A DNA stretch of 64,000 nt from Roseburia sp. (GTDB lineage: Bacteria; Bacillota; Clostridia; Lachnospirales; Lachnospiraceae). The stretch spans positions 27,369 to 91,368 of the forward strand of contig JAHZFL010000010.1 in the NCBI GenBank assembly GCA_019421345.1. Direction: 5' to 3'. The position numbers were made by a program, and so were the translations under genes. The stretch's first letter is position 1. Every line of letters starts with the position of its first letter. This document shows, piece after piece, positions 9,346-16,931 of this stretch. The notes under the pieces were generated by a model. The model did no database searches and was not told the DNA's origin. It worked only from the letters and a program-made list of their open reading frames with translations.

Positions 9346-9374
9346 TTGATTAATTTTCCGAAAGATTATATTAT
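9346..9374 (+). promoter_or_regulatory. Sigma-A promoter before ftsZ
   Basis: TTGATT (9346-9351) and TATTAT (9369-9374) are separated by exactly 17 bases in an AT-rich gap of about 200 bases between ftsQ and ftsZ. This suggests ftsZ has its own promoter besides readthrough from the dcw cluster. Confidence 0.65.
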
Positions 9375-9511
9375 ATTGTATATGAGTTTAAAAGCGCATA
9401 TTGCGCGCATTGTATGTTAAGGGATGAGAGATACGCAAAAAGCATGGGAAAAAGATCCGCTTATACCATGCGGCAGGATATAAATCAGTGAGAGATGAAG
9501 GAGGAAGTACC

Positions 9512-10699
9512 TTGCTAGAAATTATGACAACAGAGGCAGATACCAGTGCAAAGATTATTGTGATCGGTGTAGGAGGCGCTGGAAATAATGCTGTAAATAG
9601 AATGATTGATGAAAATATCGGCGGAGTGGAGTTCATCGGTATCAATACAGACAAGCAGGCGCTCACACTCTGCAAGGCGCCGACTCTGATTCAGATCGGT
9701 GAGAAGCTGACAAAAGGACTTGGCGCAGGAGCGCAGCCGGAGATCGGCGAGAAGGCGGCGGAGGAGAGCATGGAGGAACTGTCTGCCGCTATCAAAGGGT
9801 CGGACATGGTATTCGTTACCTGCGGCATGGGCGGCGGTACAGGTACGGGAGCTGCTCCTGTTGTCGCTAAGATTGCTAAGGAGCAGGGAATCTTAACGGT
9901 CGGCGTTGTCACAAAGCCGTTTAAATTCGAGGCAAAGCAGCGTATGATCAATGCGCTTTCCGGTATTGACCGCTTAAAGGACAGCGTCGATACCTTAATT
10001 GTGATACCAAACGATAAGCTGCTTGAGATTGTTGACAGAAGAACGACGATGCCGGATGCCTTAAAGAAGGCGGATGAGGTACTGCAGCAGGCAGTGCAGG
10101 GGATCACGGACCTGATCAATCTGCCGGCTCTGATCAATCTTGACTTCGCGGATGTATCAACCGTCATGAAGGACAAGGGAATGGCTCATATCGGTATTGG
10201 CAGTGCAAAGGGCGATGACAAGGCGATTGAGGCGGTAAAACTTGCGGTTGCCAGCCCGCTGCTTGAGACAACGATCAATGGCGCGACACATGTGATCATT
10301 AATATTTCGGGAGACATCTCCCTGATGGATGCAAACGATGCGGCAAGCTATGTACAGGATCTGGCAGGAGATAATGCAAATATCATCTTTGGTGCAAAGT
10401 ATGACGAGTCGATGTCAGACGAGGCGACGATCACCGTGATCGCAACCGGACTTGAGAGCGGCGGCAGCAGCAAGATCATGCCGAATCTCCGCTATAACAG
10501 CACACCGGTTGCTCCCACACGTCAGGCGGCGCAGACGACCGTGACAAGAAGCAATGTTACAGGCTTTGGCGCGCAGACAGCGCCGCAGCAGAGCATAAAC
10601 CCAACCTTTACAGGGATTCAGAAGCCGCGGCAGCCGGAAAGCACGGTACAGCAGATGGATATTAAGATTCCCGACTTCCTCAAAAATTCGAGAAAATAA
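9512..10699 (+). CDS. ftsZ: Cell division GTPase FtsZ
   Basis: FtsZ is the tubulin-like GTPase that forms the cytokinetic ring. The protein shows the nucleotide loop VIGVGGAGNNAVNRMI, the tubulin signature CGMGGGTGTGAAPVVA, the T7 loop region NLDFADV, a variable linker and the conserved C-terminal peptide IKIPDFLKN. The start chosen is TTG 9512 (395 aa), with AAGGAGG at 9498-9504 seven bases before it and the reading LEIMTTEA typical of clostridial FtsZ; GTG 9488 would lie upstream of that ribosome site, and ATG 9524 is a weaker alternative. ftsA is not next to it, unlike in Bacillus. Confidence 0.97.
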   Translation: MLEIMTTEADTSAKIIVIGVGGAGNNAVNRMIDENIGGVEFIGINTDKQALTLCKAPTLIQIGEKLTKGLGAGAQPEIGEKAAEESMEELSAAIKGSDMVFVTCGMGGGTGTGAAPVVAKIAKEQGILTVGVVTKPFKFEAKQRMINALSGIDRLKDSVDTLIVIPNDKLLEIVDRRTTMPDALKKADEVLQQAVQGITDLINLPALINLDFADVSTVMKDKGMAHIGIGSAKGDDKAIEAVKLAVASPLLETTINGATHVIINISGDISLMDANDAASYVQDLAGDNANIIFGAKYDESMSDEATITVIATGLESGGSSKIMPNLRYNSTPVAPTRQAAQTTVTRSNVTGFGAQTAPQQSINPTFTGIQKPRQPESTVQQMDIKIPDFLKNSRK

Positions 10700-10727
10700 T
10701 GTGAAGAAGTAAGCATGGGAGAGTCGG

Positions 10728-11213
10728 ATGTACGGGAGAAATCGAAAGGTCTACGGAGCAGTACTTGCGCTGTTTCTATTTTACAGCGTGGGAATGCTTT
10801 GGCTTTTGTTTGGAAGAACGAAATTTGCAGTGTATGATTCTTATTGGGAACAGATTTCCATGAATATCAATCTGCGGCCGTTTCGTACGATTATGGAGTA
10901 CGTCAGGCTTTTAGGACAGGAAACAGGGAGCTATGGACTTTCCGTATCAGAGATAAATCTGTATGGAAATATAGTCGTCTTTCTTCCCTGCGGTCTGTTC
11001 CTTCCGTTTTTGTGGAAGCGTCTGCGTTCCTTTCGGCGCTATCTGCTCTGTTTTTGCACAGGGCTTATTGCGATAGAGCTGGCGCAGCTTTTTACACTCC
11101 GCGGGATCTGCGATATTGATGATCTGATTCTCAATGTGCTCGGTGCATCGATTGGCTTCGCAATATGGAAAATAATAGTTGTTCTACATAAATTAAGAAC
11201 GAAAGAGACATAG
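10728..11213 (+). CDS. VanZ-like membrane protein
   Basis: A 161-residue protein with about four membrane helices. The pattern of an N-terminal helix, the NLRPFRTI motif, GNIVVFLPCGLFLPFLWKR, an IELAQLF segment and CDIDDLILNVLGASIGF is that of the VanZ-like family (PF04892). VanZ gives low-level teicoplanin resistance in Tn1546, but most chromosomal members have no proven role. It lies 28 bases after ftsZ and ends inside a terminator, so it is probably the last gene of the ftsZ transcript. Its TAG stop is part of the terminator stem. Confidence 0.85.
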   Translation: MYGRNRKVYGAVLALFLFYSVGMLWLLFGRTKFAVYDSYWEQISMNINLRPFRTIMEYVRLLGQETGSYGLSVSEINLYGNIVVFLPCGLFLPFLWKRLRSFRRYLLCFCTGLIAIELAQLFTLRGICDIDDLILNVLGASIGFAIWKIIVVLHKLRTKET

Positions 11214-11238
11214 TCGAAATAGACTGTGTCTCTTTTTT
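11203..11238 (+). terminator. Intrinsic terminator after the VanZ-like gene
   Basis: AAGAGACATAGTC and GACTGTGTCTCTT can pair as a stem of about 12 bp with a short GAAATA-type loop, followed by a run of six T. It closes the dcw/ftsZ transcription unit. Confidence 0.85.
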
Positions 11239-11274
11239 GCGTTATAGGAAACGCACTGCGTCGGAATGGAAATT

Positions 11275-11350
11275 TGTCGAATTATGTCGACAATATCCAT
11301 ATTTCGTGCGCTTGATTTTGACAAAAAATCAATGTTTGGGAACGTATAAT
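11275..11350 (+). promoter_or_regulatory. spoIIG promoter with Spo0A boxes and long spacer
   Basis: TGTCGAA at 11275-11281 and TGTCGAC at 11285-11291 match the 0A box (TGTCGAA) and are 10 bases apart, so on one helix face. Downstream, TTGACA (11318-11323) and TATAAT (11345-11350) are separated by 21 bases rather than 17. The Bacillus spoIIG promoter is known for Spo0A activation and a 22-base spacer, so the same control is inferred here. Confidence 0.75.
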
Positions 11351-11375
11351 AAGTCCATGTCAGAGAAGGAGCGGG

Positions 11376-12158
11376 GTGAGAAAAATATATGTATTCTATG
11401 CAGACGTGTTTTTAGTCCAGAATTTTTTGATGGATTTGCTTGCCATAGTGGGAGTTAACCGGTTTTTAAGACGGCAGAAAAAGCTTTGGCGTTTGGCAGC
11501 GGCAGCGGCAGCAGCTTCCGTGGGCGGACTTTTTTTGCTTCTCACTATAAAAAATACGCTCCTTTATATGGTTTTTTCCCATTTGTTTGTGAATACCGGA
11601 ATGGTATTTTTGGCGTTTGGTCGATGCCGGAAAAAAGAGTTTCTCGAAAATTGGGCAGTGACCTATCTGGTCGTCATTTTATTGGGCGGGATGCTTCAGT
11701 GGCTGGTCGGACGCGGGCTTACACCGGCGGGACTTGTGCCTGCGGCGGCGGGAATTTCCGGCGTTTATCTGATCCTTGCGTACCTGCGGGAGCGAAAGAA
11801 TTTTAACAATCACATTTTCGAGGCACAGATGAAAAAAAGGGAGCGCGCTATTTCTGTCAAGGCATATTGGGACAGCGGAAATCAACTGCGCGATCCTTAT
11901 ACCGGACAGGGCGTTTGCATTTTGAGCGAGGCGAAGGCAAAGCTGCTTTTTGATGAAGAACAGGATAATTTCCGGCTGGTTCCGTATTGTTCGCTGGGAG
12001 CGAGCAGCGGACTTCTGCGGGTGGCAGATGTGGATGAGCTGCAGTTGTTTGACGGCGGAAAACGTATTTGTTCCAATCATGTGGCAGTCGGAATTGCAGA
12101 TGAGAAACTATTGGAAAACCGTGCGTATGATTTGATCTTACATACATCATTTTTATAA
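11376..12158 (+). CDS. spoIIGA: Sigma-E processing peptidase SpoIIGA
   Basis: SpoIIGA is a membrane aspartic protease that removes the pro-sequence of pro-sigma-E in the mother cell after a signal from the forespore protein SpoIIR. The 260-residue protein has an N-terminal half of about five membrane helices and a cytoplasmic half with KAYWDSGNQLRDPYTG, in which D166 is the expected catalytic Asp. It is shorter than Bacillus SpoIIGA (309 aa). The start is GTG 11376 with AAGGAG at 11365-11370. It lies 23 bases before its substrate gene sigE, the standard spoIIG arrangement. Confidence 0.95.
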   Translation: MRKIYVFYADVFLVQNFLMDLLAIVGVNRFLRRQKKLWRLAAAAAAASVGGLFLLLTIKNTLLYMVFSHLFVNTGMVFLAFGRCRKKEFLENWAVTYLVVILLGGMLQWLVGRGLTPAGLVPAAAGISGVYLILAYLRERKNFNNHIFEAQMKKRERAISVKAYWDSGNQLRDPYTGQGVCILSEAKAKLLFDEEQDNFRLVPYCSLGASSGLLRVADVDELQLFDGGKRICSNHVAVGIADEKLLENRAYDLILHTSFL

Positions 12159-12181
12159 AAGAGCGGAAGGGAGAGGAACAT

Positions 12182-12922
12182 ATGTATGTCAAGCTGATGA
12201 TTCCGGGATACCGCGTTAAAAGGCTATGGGCGGGGCTTGGGAAGCTTTTGTTACAGGAGAAAAACGAGGTGCATTATATCGGCGGTGCGGAAGTGCTGCC
12301 GCCGCCGCTTGAGGGAGAGGAGGAAAACGCGTGCATACAGATGCTCGCGGGAGACGAGCCGGAGTCGGCGCGCAAAAAGCTGATCGAGCATAATCTGCGT
12401 CTTGTGGTATACATAGCAAAAAAATTTGATAATACGGGAGTCGGGGTGGAGGATTTGATCTCGATTGGAACGATCGGGCTGATCAAGGCGATCAATACGT
12501 TTAATCCGGGGAAAAATATAAAGCTTGCCACCTACGCGTCGCGCTGCATTGAAAATGAAATTTTAATGTATTTAAGAAGGAATAACAAGACGAAGCTTGA
12601 GGTTTCGATTGACGAGCCGCTCAATGTAGATTGGGACGGAAACGAGCTTCTTTTGTCCGATATTTTGGGAACGGACGAGGATGTGATCTACCGGGATATT
12701 GAGACGGATGTGGAGCGGAAGCTGTTAAATGCGGCAATCTCCAAGCTTTCGGGCAGAGAGCGGATGATCATAGAGCTTCGGTTTGGTCTTAATTCGATCG
12801 GCGGGGAGGAAAAGACACAAAAAGAAGTGGCGGATATGCTTGGAATTTCACAGTCCTATATTTCGCGGCTGGAAAAAAAGATCATGGGACGCTTAAAAAA
12901 GGAAATTGTGCGTATGGAATAG
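12182..12922 (+). CDS. sigE: Sporulation sigma factor SigE (pro-sigma-E)
   Basis: SigE directs early mother-cell transcription. The 246-residue protein opens with an amphipathic pro-sequence (residues 1 to about 28, MYVKLMIPGYRVKRLW...) that ties it to the membrane until SpoIIGA cleaves it. Region 2 follows (LRLVVYIAKKFDNTGVGVEDLISIGTIG in pieces; LATYASRCIENEILMYLRR) and region 4 near the end (KEVADMLGISQSYISRLEKKI). Length matches Bacillus SigE (239). It forms the spoIIG operon with spoIIGA. No terminator is visible in the 95 bases after it. Confidence 0.97.
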   Translation: MYVKLMIPGYRVKRLWAGLGKLLLQEKNEVHYIGGAEVLPPPLEGEEENACIQMLAGDEPESARKKLIEHNLRLVVYIAKKFDNTGVGVEDLISIGTIGLIKAINTFNPGKNIKLATYASRCIENEILMYLRRNNKTKLEVSIDEPLNVDWDGNELLLSDILGTDEDVIYRDIETDVERKLLNAAISKLSGRERMIIELRFGLNSIGGEEKTQKEVADMLGISQSYISRLEKKIMGRLKKEIVRME

Positions 12923-12954
12923 CAAAATCTCCGGCACAATCCCATAAAAAGAAA

Positions 12955-12983
12955 TTGTATAAAATACAGGATAGGAGTATAAT
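12955..12983 (+). promoter_or_regulatory. Sigma-A promoter before the beta-CASP hydrolase gene
   Basis: TTGTAT (12955-12960) and TATAAT (12978-12983) with a 17-base spacer precede the gene at 13018, giving it an origin of transcription separate from spoIIG. Confidence 0.7.
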
Positions 12984-13017
12984 GAAGGTATCATAATAAA
13001 GGTCTGGGGGGACGCAT

Positions 13018-14631
13018 ATGATACTTCAATTTTTAGGTGCAGCGCATGAGGTGACGGGAAGCTGTCATTATCTGGAATTTGGGGATAAGCATGTACTGGT
13101 GGACTGCGGCATGGAGCAGGGACCCGATCTGTATGTGAACCAAAAGCTGCCTGTCAATGCGGCGGCGATTGACTATGTGTTTGTGACACATGCGCATATT
13201 GATCATTCGGGCTTGTTGCCGCTTTTGTACAATCATGGGTTCCGCGGGCAGATTTTTTGTACAACGGCGACAAGTCAGCTTTGTAATATTATGCTCAAGG
13301 ACAGCGCGCATATTCAGATGTTTGAGGCGGAGTGGCGTAATCGTAAGGCGCGCAGAGCAGGAAAGCCGGAGGTTGTGCCGCTCTATGACATGAACGATGC
13401 GATGGGAGTACTGACGCATTTTATTCCCTGTGATTATCACAAGATCATACAGGTCTGTGACGGATTAAAGGCGCGGTTTGTGGATGCCGGGCATCTTCTT
13501 GGTTCTTCCTCCATTGAGCTTTGGGTTGCGGAGGAGACGGAGAAGGGGAGAGAGGAGTGCAAGATCGTATTTTCCGGAGATATTGGAACGGCAAATCGTC
13601 CCTTGATCAAGAACCCGGAATATATTAAGGACGCCGACTATGTTGTGATGGAATCGACCTACGGTGACCGCGCGCATGCGGCGCCGCCGGATTATGCGGT
13701 AGCGCTCGCGCGCGTGCTCAAGGACACATTTACGCGCGGCGGAAACCTTGTCATTCCGGCGTTTTCTGTCGGACGTACGCAGGAGATGCTCTATTTTCTG
13801 CGGCGCATCAAGACGGAGAAACTTTTGCCGGAATATCAGAACTTTGAGGTTTATGTAGACAGTCCGCTTGCGGTGGAGGCAACGTCTATTTTTGGCAGGA
13901 ATGTATCGGACTGCTTTGATGAGGAAGCGCTGTCGCTGGTGAATCAGGGAATCAATCCGATCGGCTTTCCGGGGCTTCGGATGGCGATCACAAGCGATGA
14001 GTCAAAGATGATCAATTTTGATGAGAAGCCGAAGGTCATTTTATCTGCTTCCGGTATGTGTGAGGCGGGACGTATCCGTCATCACTTAAAGCATAATCTC
14101 TGGCGTGCGGATTCCACGATTTTATTTGTCGGATTTCAGGTGCCTGGAACGCTTGGCAATTCGCTGCTTGGCGGGGCGAAGGAGGTGCGTCTGTTTGGTG
14201 AGACGATCGAGGTACACGCCAGGATCGAGAATCTTCCGGGAATCAGCGGACATGCAGACATCAATCAACTGACGGAATGGGCGGCGGCATTTGAGGGAAG
14301 TCCCAGAAGATTTTTTATCGTACATGGCGAAGATCGTGTCACAGAGCAGTTTGCCGCTCATCTGCATGAGCGGCTGGGGATTGACACCTATGCGCCATAC
14401 AGCGGCGATGCGTTTGATCTTGTGACCGGCGAGCGCATAAAAGAGGGCAGCCGGGAAGTCATCGACAAGAAGAAAAATGCAGCTAAGGCGTCTGGTAATG
14501 TCTTTGCAAGACTTCTCGCCGCGGGCGGCAGGCTGATGACTGTCATCACAAAATGCGAGGGGATGCCAAATCGTGAGCTTGGCAAATTTGCGGATCAGAT
14601 CAATGAGCTTTGCAATAAGTGGGAGCGCTAG
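13018..14631 (+). CDS. Beta-CASP metallo-beta-lactamase RNase-like protein
   Basis: A 537-residue member of the RNA-processing metallo-beta-lactamase group (CPSF73/TTHA0252 type). Metal-binding motifs are visible in order: THAHIDHSG (motif 2), DAGHLLGSSSIE (motif 3), FSGDIG (motif 4), then the beta-CASP and RMMBL parts with ESTYGDRAH, PAFSVGRTQEML, SASGMCEAGRIRHHL and GISGHADINQL. It is probably an endo- or exonuclease on RNA. It is not RNase J by its motif layout. The C-terminal ~70 residues beyond the RMMBL domain are Lys-rich and specific to it. GGGG-rich sequence before ATG 13018 gives a moderate ribosome site. Its stop lies 3 bases from the stop of the opposing sigG. Confidence 0.9.
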   Translation: MILQFLGAAHEVTGSCHYLEFGDKHVLVDCGMEQGPDLYVNQKLPVNAAAIDYVFVTHAHIDHSGLLPLLYNHGFRGQIFCTTATSQLCNIMLKDSAHIQMFEAEWRNRKARRAGKPEVVPLYDMNDAMGVLTHFIPCDYHKIIQVCDGLKARFVDAGHLLGSSSIELWVAEETEKGREECKIVFSGDIGTANRPLIKNPEYIKDADYVVMESTYGDRAHAAPPDYAVALARVLKDTFTRGGNLVIPAFSVGRTQEMLYFLRRIKTEKLLPEYQNFEVYVDSPLAVEATSIFGRNVSDCFDEEALSLVNQGINPIGFPGLRMAITSDESKMINFDEKPKVILSASGMCEAGRIRHHLKHNLWRADSTILFVGFQVPGTLGNSLLGGAKEVRLFGETIEVHARIENLPGISGHADINQLTEWAAAFEGSPRRFFIVHGEDRVTEQFAAHLHERLGIDTYAPYSGDAFDLVTGERIKEGSREVIDKKKNAAKASGNVFARLLAAGGRLMTVITKCEGMPNRELGKFADQINELCNKWER

Positions 14632-14634
14632 GCG

Positions 14635-15414
14635 TTATAGGGAGAGATAATTTCGGATGGATTTTAACGCGGATTTTTCCAGACGGCTGACCTGTGCCTG
14701 CGAGATGTGGATTTCCTCGGCGACTTCCATCTGTGTTTTTCCTTCAAAGAAACGCAGGCGCAGGATATAGTTTTCGCGTTCATTTAAGTGTTCCATCGCA
14801 TCGCTTAGGGAGAGAGTTTCTACCCAGTTCTCCTCCCTGTTTTTCTTGTCGCTGATCTGGTCCATGACATAGAGGGTGTCGCCGCCGTCTGTATAGACCG
14901 GATCGTAGAGACTGACAGGACTTTGGATCGCATCAAGGGCAAAGACGATTTCCTCTGTTGAGAGACCGGAGGCTTTTGCAATTTCTTCCAGCGTCGGCTC
15001 CTTGGAGGAGTCCTTGGCAAGCAGCTCTCTGGTGTGGATCGCCTTGTACGCGGTATCGCGCAGAGAGCGGCTGACACGGATGACGTTATTGTCGCGCAGG
15101 TATCTTCGGATTTCTCCGACGATCATAGGGACGGCATAGGTTGAAAATTTTACGCCGATGGAGGGATCAAAATTGTCGATGGATTTGATCAGACCGATAC
15201 ATCCGATCTGAAACAGATCATCGACATTTTCGTGATTTCCCGAGAAACGCTTGATCACACTTAGGACAAGACGGAGATTTCCCTTGATATAGGCTTCTCT
15301 TGCCTTCATATCACCCTGTTTGATGCGGGCAAAGAGTTCCTGTTTTTCTTCTTCCTTTAGGATGGGGAGCTTGGCGGTATTTACGCCGCAGATTTCAACT
15401 TTGTATGAAGCCAT
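14635..15414 (-). CDS. sigG: Sporulation sigma factor SigG
   Basis: SigG drives late forespore transcription. The 259-residue protein on the minus strand begins MASYKVEICGVNTAKLPIL, the conserved SigG N-terminus, and has region 2 (ENVDDLFQIGCIGLIKSIDNF; STYAVPMIVGEIRRYLRDN) and region 4 (MEVAEEIHISQAQVSRLEKSAL). GGAGGAT lies about 9 bases before the ATG (complement of 15412-15414). In Bacillus sigG follows spoIIGA-sigE on the same strand; here it is inverted and separated by the beta-CASP gene, so it cannot be cotranscribed with them. No clear sigma-F/G promoter could be assigned by eye. Confidence 0.96.
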   Translation of the reverse strand: MASYKVEICGVNTAKLPILKEEEKQELFARIKQGDMKAREAYIKGNLRLVLSVIKRFSGNHENVDDLFQIGCIGLIKSIDNFDPSIGVKFSTYAVPMIVGEIRRYLRDNNVIRVSRSLRDTAYKAIHTRELLAKDSSKEPTLEEIAKASGLSTEEIVFALDAIQSPVSLYDPVYTDGGDTLYVMDQISDKKNREENWVETLSLSDAMEHLNERENYILRLRFFEGKTQMEVAEEIHISQAQVSRLEKSALKSIRNYLSL

Positions 15415-15547
15415 GATGGGATATCCTCCAGAGTCAGTTATTTGTATTTGGCTTTGGTATGTGTTAAAAGGATGCTACATTTGGGGTTTTTTTATGCAGG
15501 AAAATTATGAGAGATAAGAACAGAAATTGAGAGGACGGAGGATTCGT

Positions 15548-15868
15548 ATGAGAGACATCATTGATCAAAGAGATGAGCAGGAGCGCATCAGCAGGAGTAT
15601 TGTAAAATTCTGGAATGTCAACTATATTCCGGCGCATGCGGCAGAGGACGCAGGGGCTTACGGCGATGGGCAGGAGCTTGGGTGTGAGGATACTTCCGAA
15701 AATCGGACGGAGCACAGCGACCGGCAGGGGAATGGCAAAGACGCCGCAGAAGGCGCGCTGTCAGGCGACACGGTCGATCAGGGACGTATCGACCGTATTT
15801 TGAAGGAAAAGGATGAGGAACTTCAAAGTCTGATCCGGGAGACTGTGGAGGAGCAGGAGAAGGAATAA
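15548..15868 (+). CDS. Uncharacterised acidic 106-residue protein
   Basis: I do not recognise this protein. It starts at ATG 15548 with GGAGG at 15537-15541. The N-terminus (MRDIIDQRDEQERISRSIV) and the C-terminus (IDRILKEKDEELQSLIRET) look helical and charged; the middle, about residues 35-75, is rich in Gly, Asp, Ser and Glu and probably disordered. There is no signal peptide or membrane segment. It lies between divergent sigG and the DapF-like gene, 54 bases before the latter's start, so it may be cotranscribed with it. A sporulation link is possible from the neighbour but is not shown by the sequence. Confidence 0.6.
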   Translation: MRDIIDQRDEQERISRSIVKFWNVNYIPAHAAEDAGAYGDGQELGCEDTSENRTEHSDRQGNGKDAAEGALSGDTVDQGRIDRILKEKDEELQSLIRETVEEQEKE

Positions 15869-15922
15869 GCAAATCTCCTTTTGGGGCATATAATGAAATA
15901 AGAAAAGGGTATGGAGGTATTT

Positions 15923-16768
15923 ATGCCGGAGATTACTCTGCGTAAATATCATGGGCTTGGAAATGACTATCTGATCTATGATCCAAACCGAAATGAGCGG
16001 CTTTTGCAGGAGCGCCAGATTACGGCGCTGTGCAGGCGCAATGTCGGTGTGGGTGCAGATGGAATTTTGTACGGCCCTTTTTTTGATGGAGAAGCGATCC
16101 GCGTTCGGATTTTTAATCCGGACGGAAGCGAGGCGGAAAAAAGCGGAAATGGAATCAGAATTTTCTCAAAGTATTTAAAGGATGCAGGCTATGTGAAGGG
16201 GGATTCCTATGTACTTACAACAAAGGCGGGCAAAACACAGGTAGATTTTTTAAAGGATGATGGCAGCCTCATGAAGGTCGATATGGGGGAGGCGAGATTT
16301 CTGGCAAGCGAGATACCTGCGGTTGGGTTTGGGGAGGAAATTGTAAACGAGGCAATATTTTTTTGTGATAATTTCTACAATGCCACCTGCGTCTCAATGG
16401 GCAACCCGAATTGTGTGCTCATGCTGGAGGAGGTCAATCCAAAGAAGGCAAAGCAGATAGGTCCTTATGTCGAAAATTCCAAATATTTTCCAAACCGTAT
16501 CAATATGCAGCTTTGTCAGGTGTTGGATCGGGAGAATATCCGCATTGAAATTTATGAGCGGGGAGCAGGATATACTTATGCGTCCGGCACGGGCGCCTGT
16601 GCGGCTGCAGCGGCATCCCACCGCCTCGGACTGGTGGACGATCAGGTCACGGTACACATGCACGGGGGAGAACTGCTGGTAGAATTTGACGGAAACGGAA
16701 GGATATTTCTGACGGGACCTGTCGTTTATATTGGCAGTATCACGCTCGCGGAGCAGTTTTTTGCATAG
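15923..16768 (+). CDS. Diaminopimelate epimerase family protein with Ser in place of both catalytic Cys
   Basis: The 281-residue protein has the two-lobed DapF fold marks: KYHGLGNDYLIYD, FNPDGSEAE, SMGNPNCV, ERGAGYTYASGTGACAAA and a Gly-rich end. DapF swaps LL- and meso-diaminopimelate with two catalytic cysteines, in the motifs CGNG and ACGTGA. Here these read S74-G-N-G and A-S221-G-T-G-A, so both acid/base residues are serine. It therefore belongs to a variant subgroup and may act on another substrate, be slow, or be non-catalytic. The start chosen is ATG 15923, with GGAGG at 15913-15917; the upstream ATG 15911 overlaps that site. The next gene begins after a separate promoter. Confidence 0.85.
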   Translation: MPEITLRKYHGLGNDYLIYDPNRNERLLQERQITALCRRNVGVGADGILYGPFFDGEAIRVRIFNPDGSEAEKSGNGIRIFSKYLKDAGYVKGDSYVLTTKAGKTQVDFLKDDGSLMKVDMGEARFLASEIPAVGFGEEIVNEAIFFCDNFYNATCVSMGNPNCVLMLEEVNPKKAKQIGPYVENSKYFPNRINMQLCQVLDRENIRIEIYERGAGYTYASGTGACAAAAASHRLGLVDDQVTVHMHGGELLVEFDGNGRIFLTGPVVYIGSITLAEQFFA

Positions 16769-16776
16769 CGTCGGAG

Positions 16777-16805
16777 TTGAAATTATAAAAAGACTGTGCT
16801 AAAGT
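16777..16805 (+). promoter_or_regulatory. Sigma-A promoter of the queT leader
   Basis: TTGAAA (16777-16782) and TAAAGT (16800-16805) are 17 bases apart, placing the transcript start just before the folded leader and the preQ1 aptamer. Confidence 0.6.
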
Positions 16806-16809
16806 AGAC

Positions 16810-16873
16810 GGGGAAATTCTGCAAGAAGCTTGCGGACAGCGCAGGTCCAAGAGTGTTCGTGCGGCATTTCCCC
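16810..16873 (+). other. Multi-stem structured leader of unknown class
   Basis: GGGGAAAT (16810-16817) pairs perfectly with ATTTCCCC (16866-16873) and encloses two small hairpins: GCAAG/CTTGC (16821-16825 with 16829-16833) and GGAC/GTCC (16834-16837 with 16845-16848), giving a branched fold. An alternative TGCG/CGCA pairing (16831-16834 with 16840-16843) competes with these. It precedes the preQ1 aptamer by 7 bases. I cannot match it to a known RNA class. Confidence 0.5.
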
Positions 16874-16880
16874 TAAGATA

Positions 16881-16923
16881 CGTCAGTTCGCAACCTTCCT
16901 GACGAAAAACAAAACTAAAGGAG
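16881..16923 (+). promoter_or_regulatory. PreQ1-I riboswitch overlapping the queT ribosome site
   Basis: P1 is CGTCAG (16881-16886) with CTGACG (16899-16904). The 12-base loop TTCGCAACCTTC has the conserved UUCGCAAC part, and an A-rich tail GAAAAACAAAACTAAAGGAG follows, as in class I preQ1 aptamers. Loop CCTT (16894-16897) can pair with AAGG (16918-16921), forming the pseudoknot. AAGGAG is the Shine-Dalgarno of queT, so ligand binding should block translation, the arrangement known for the Thermoanaerobacter tengcongensis class. The gene downstream is a QueT transporter, which fits the ligand. Confidence 0.88.
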
Positions 16924-16931
16924 AAATCAAT

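Noticed and set aside
16830..16931. N-terminal extension of QueT
   Set aside because: The extension reads through the preQ1 aptamer and the ribosome site, so ATG 16932 is the real start.
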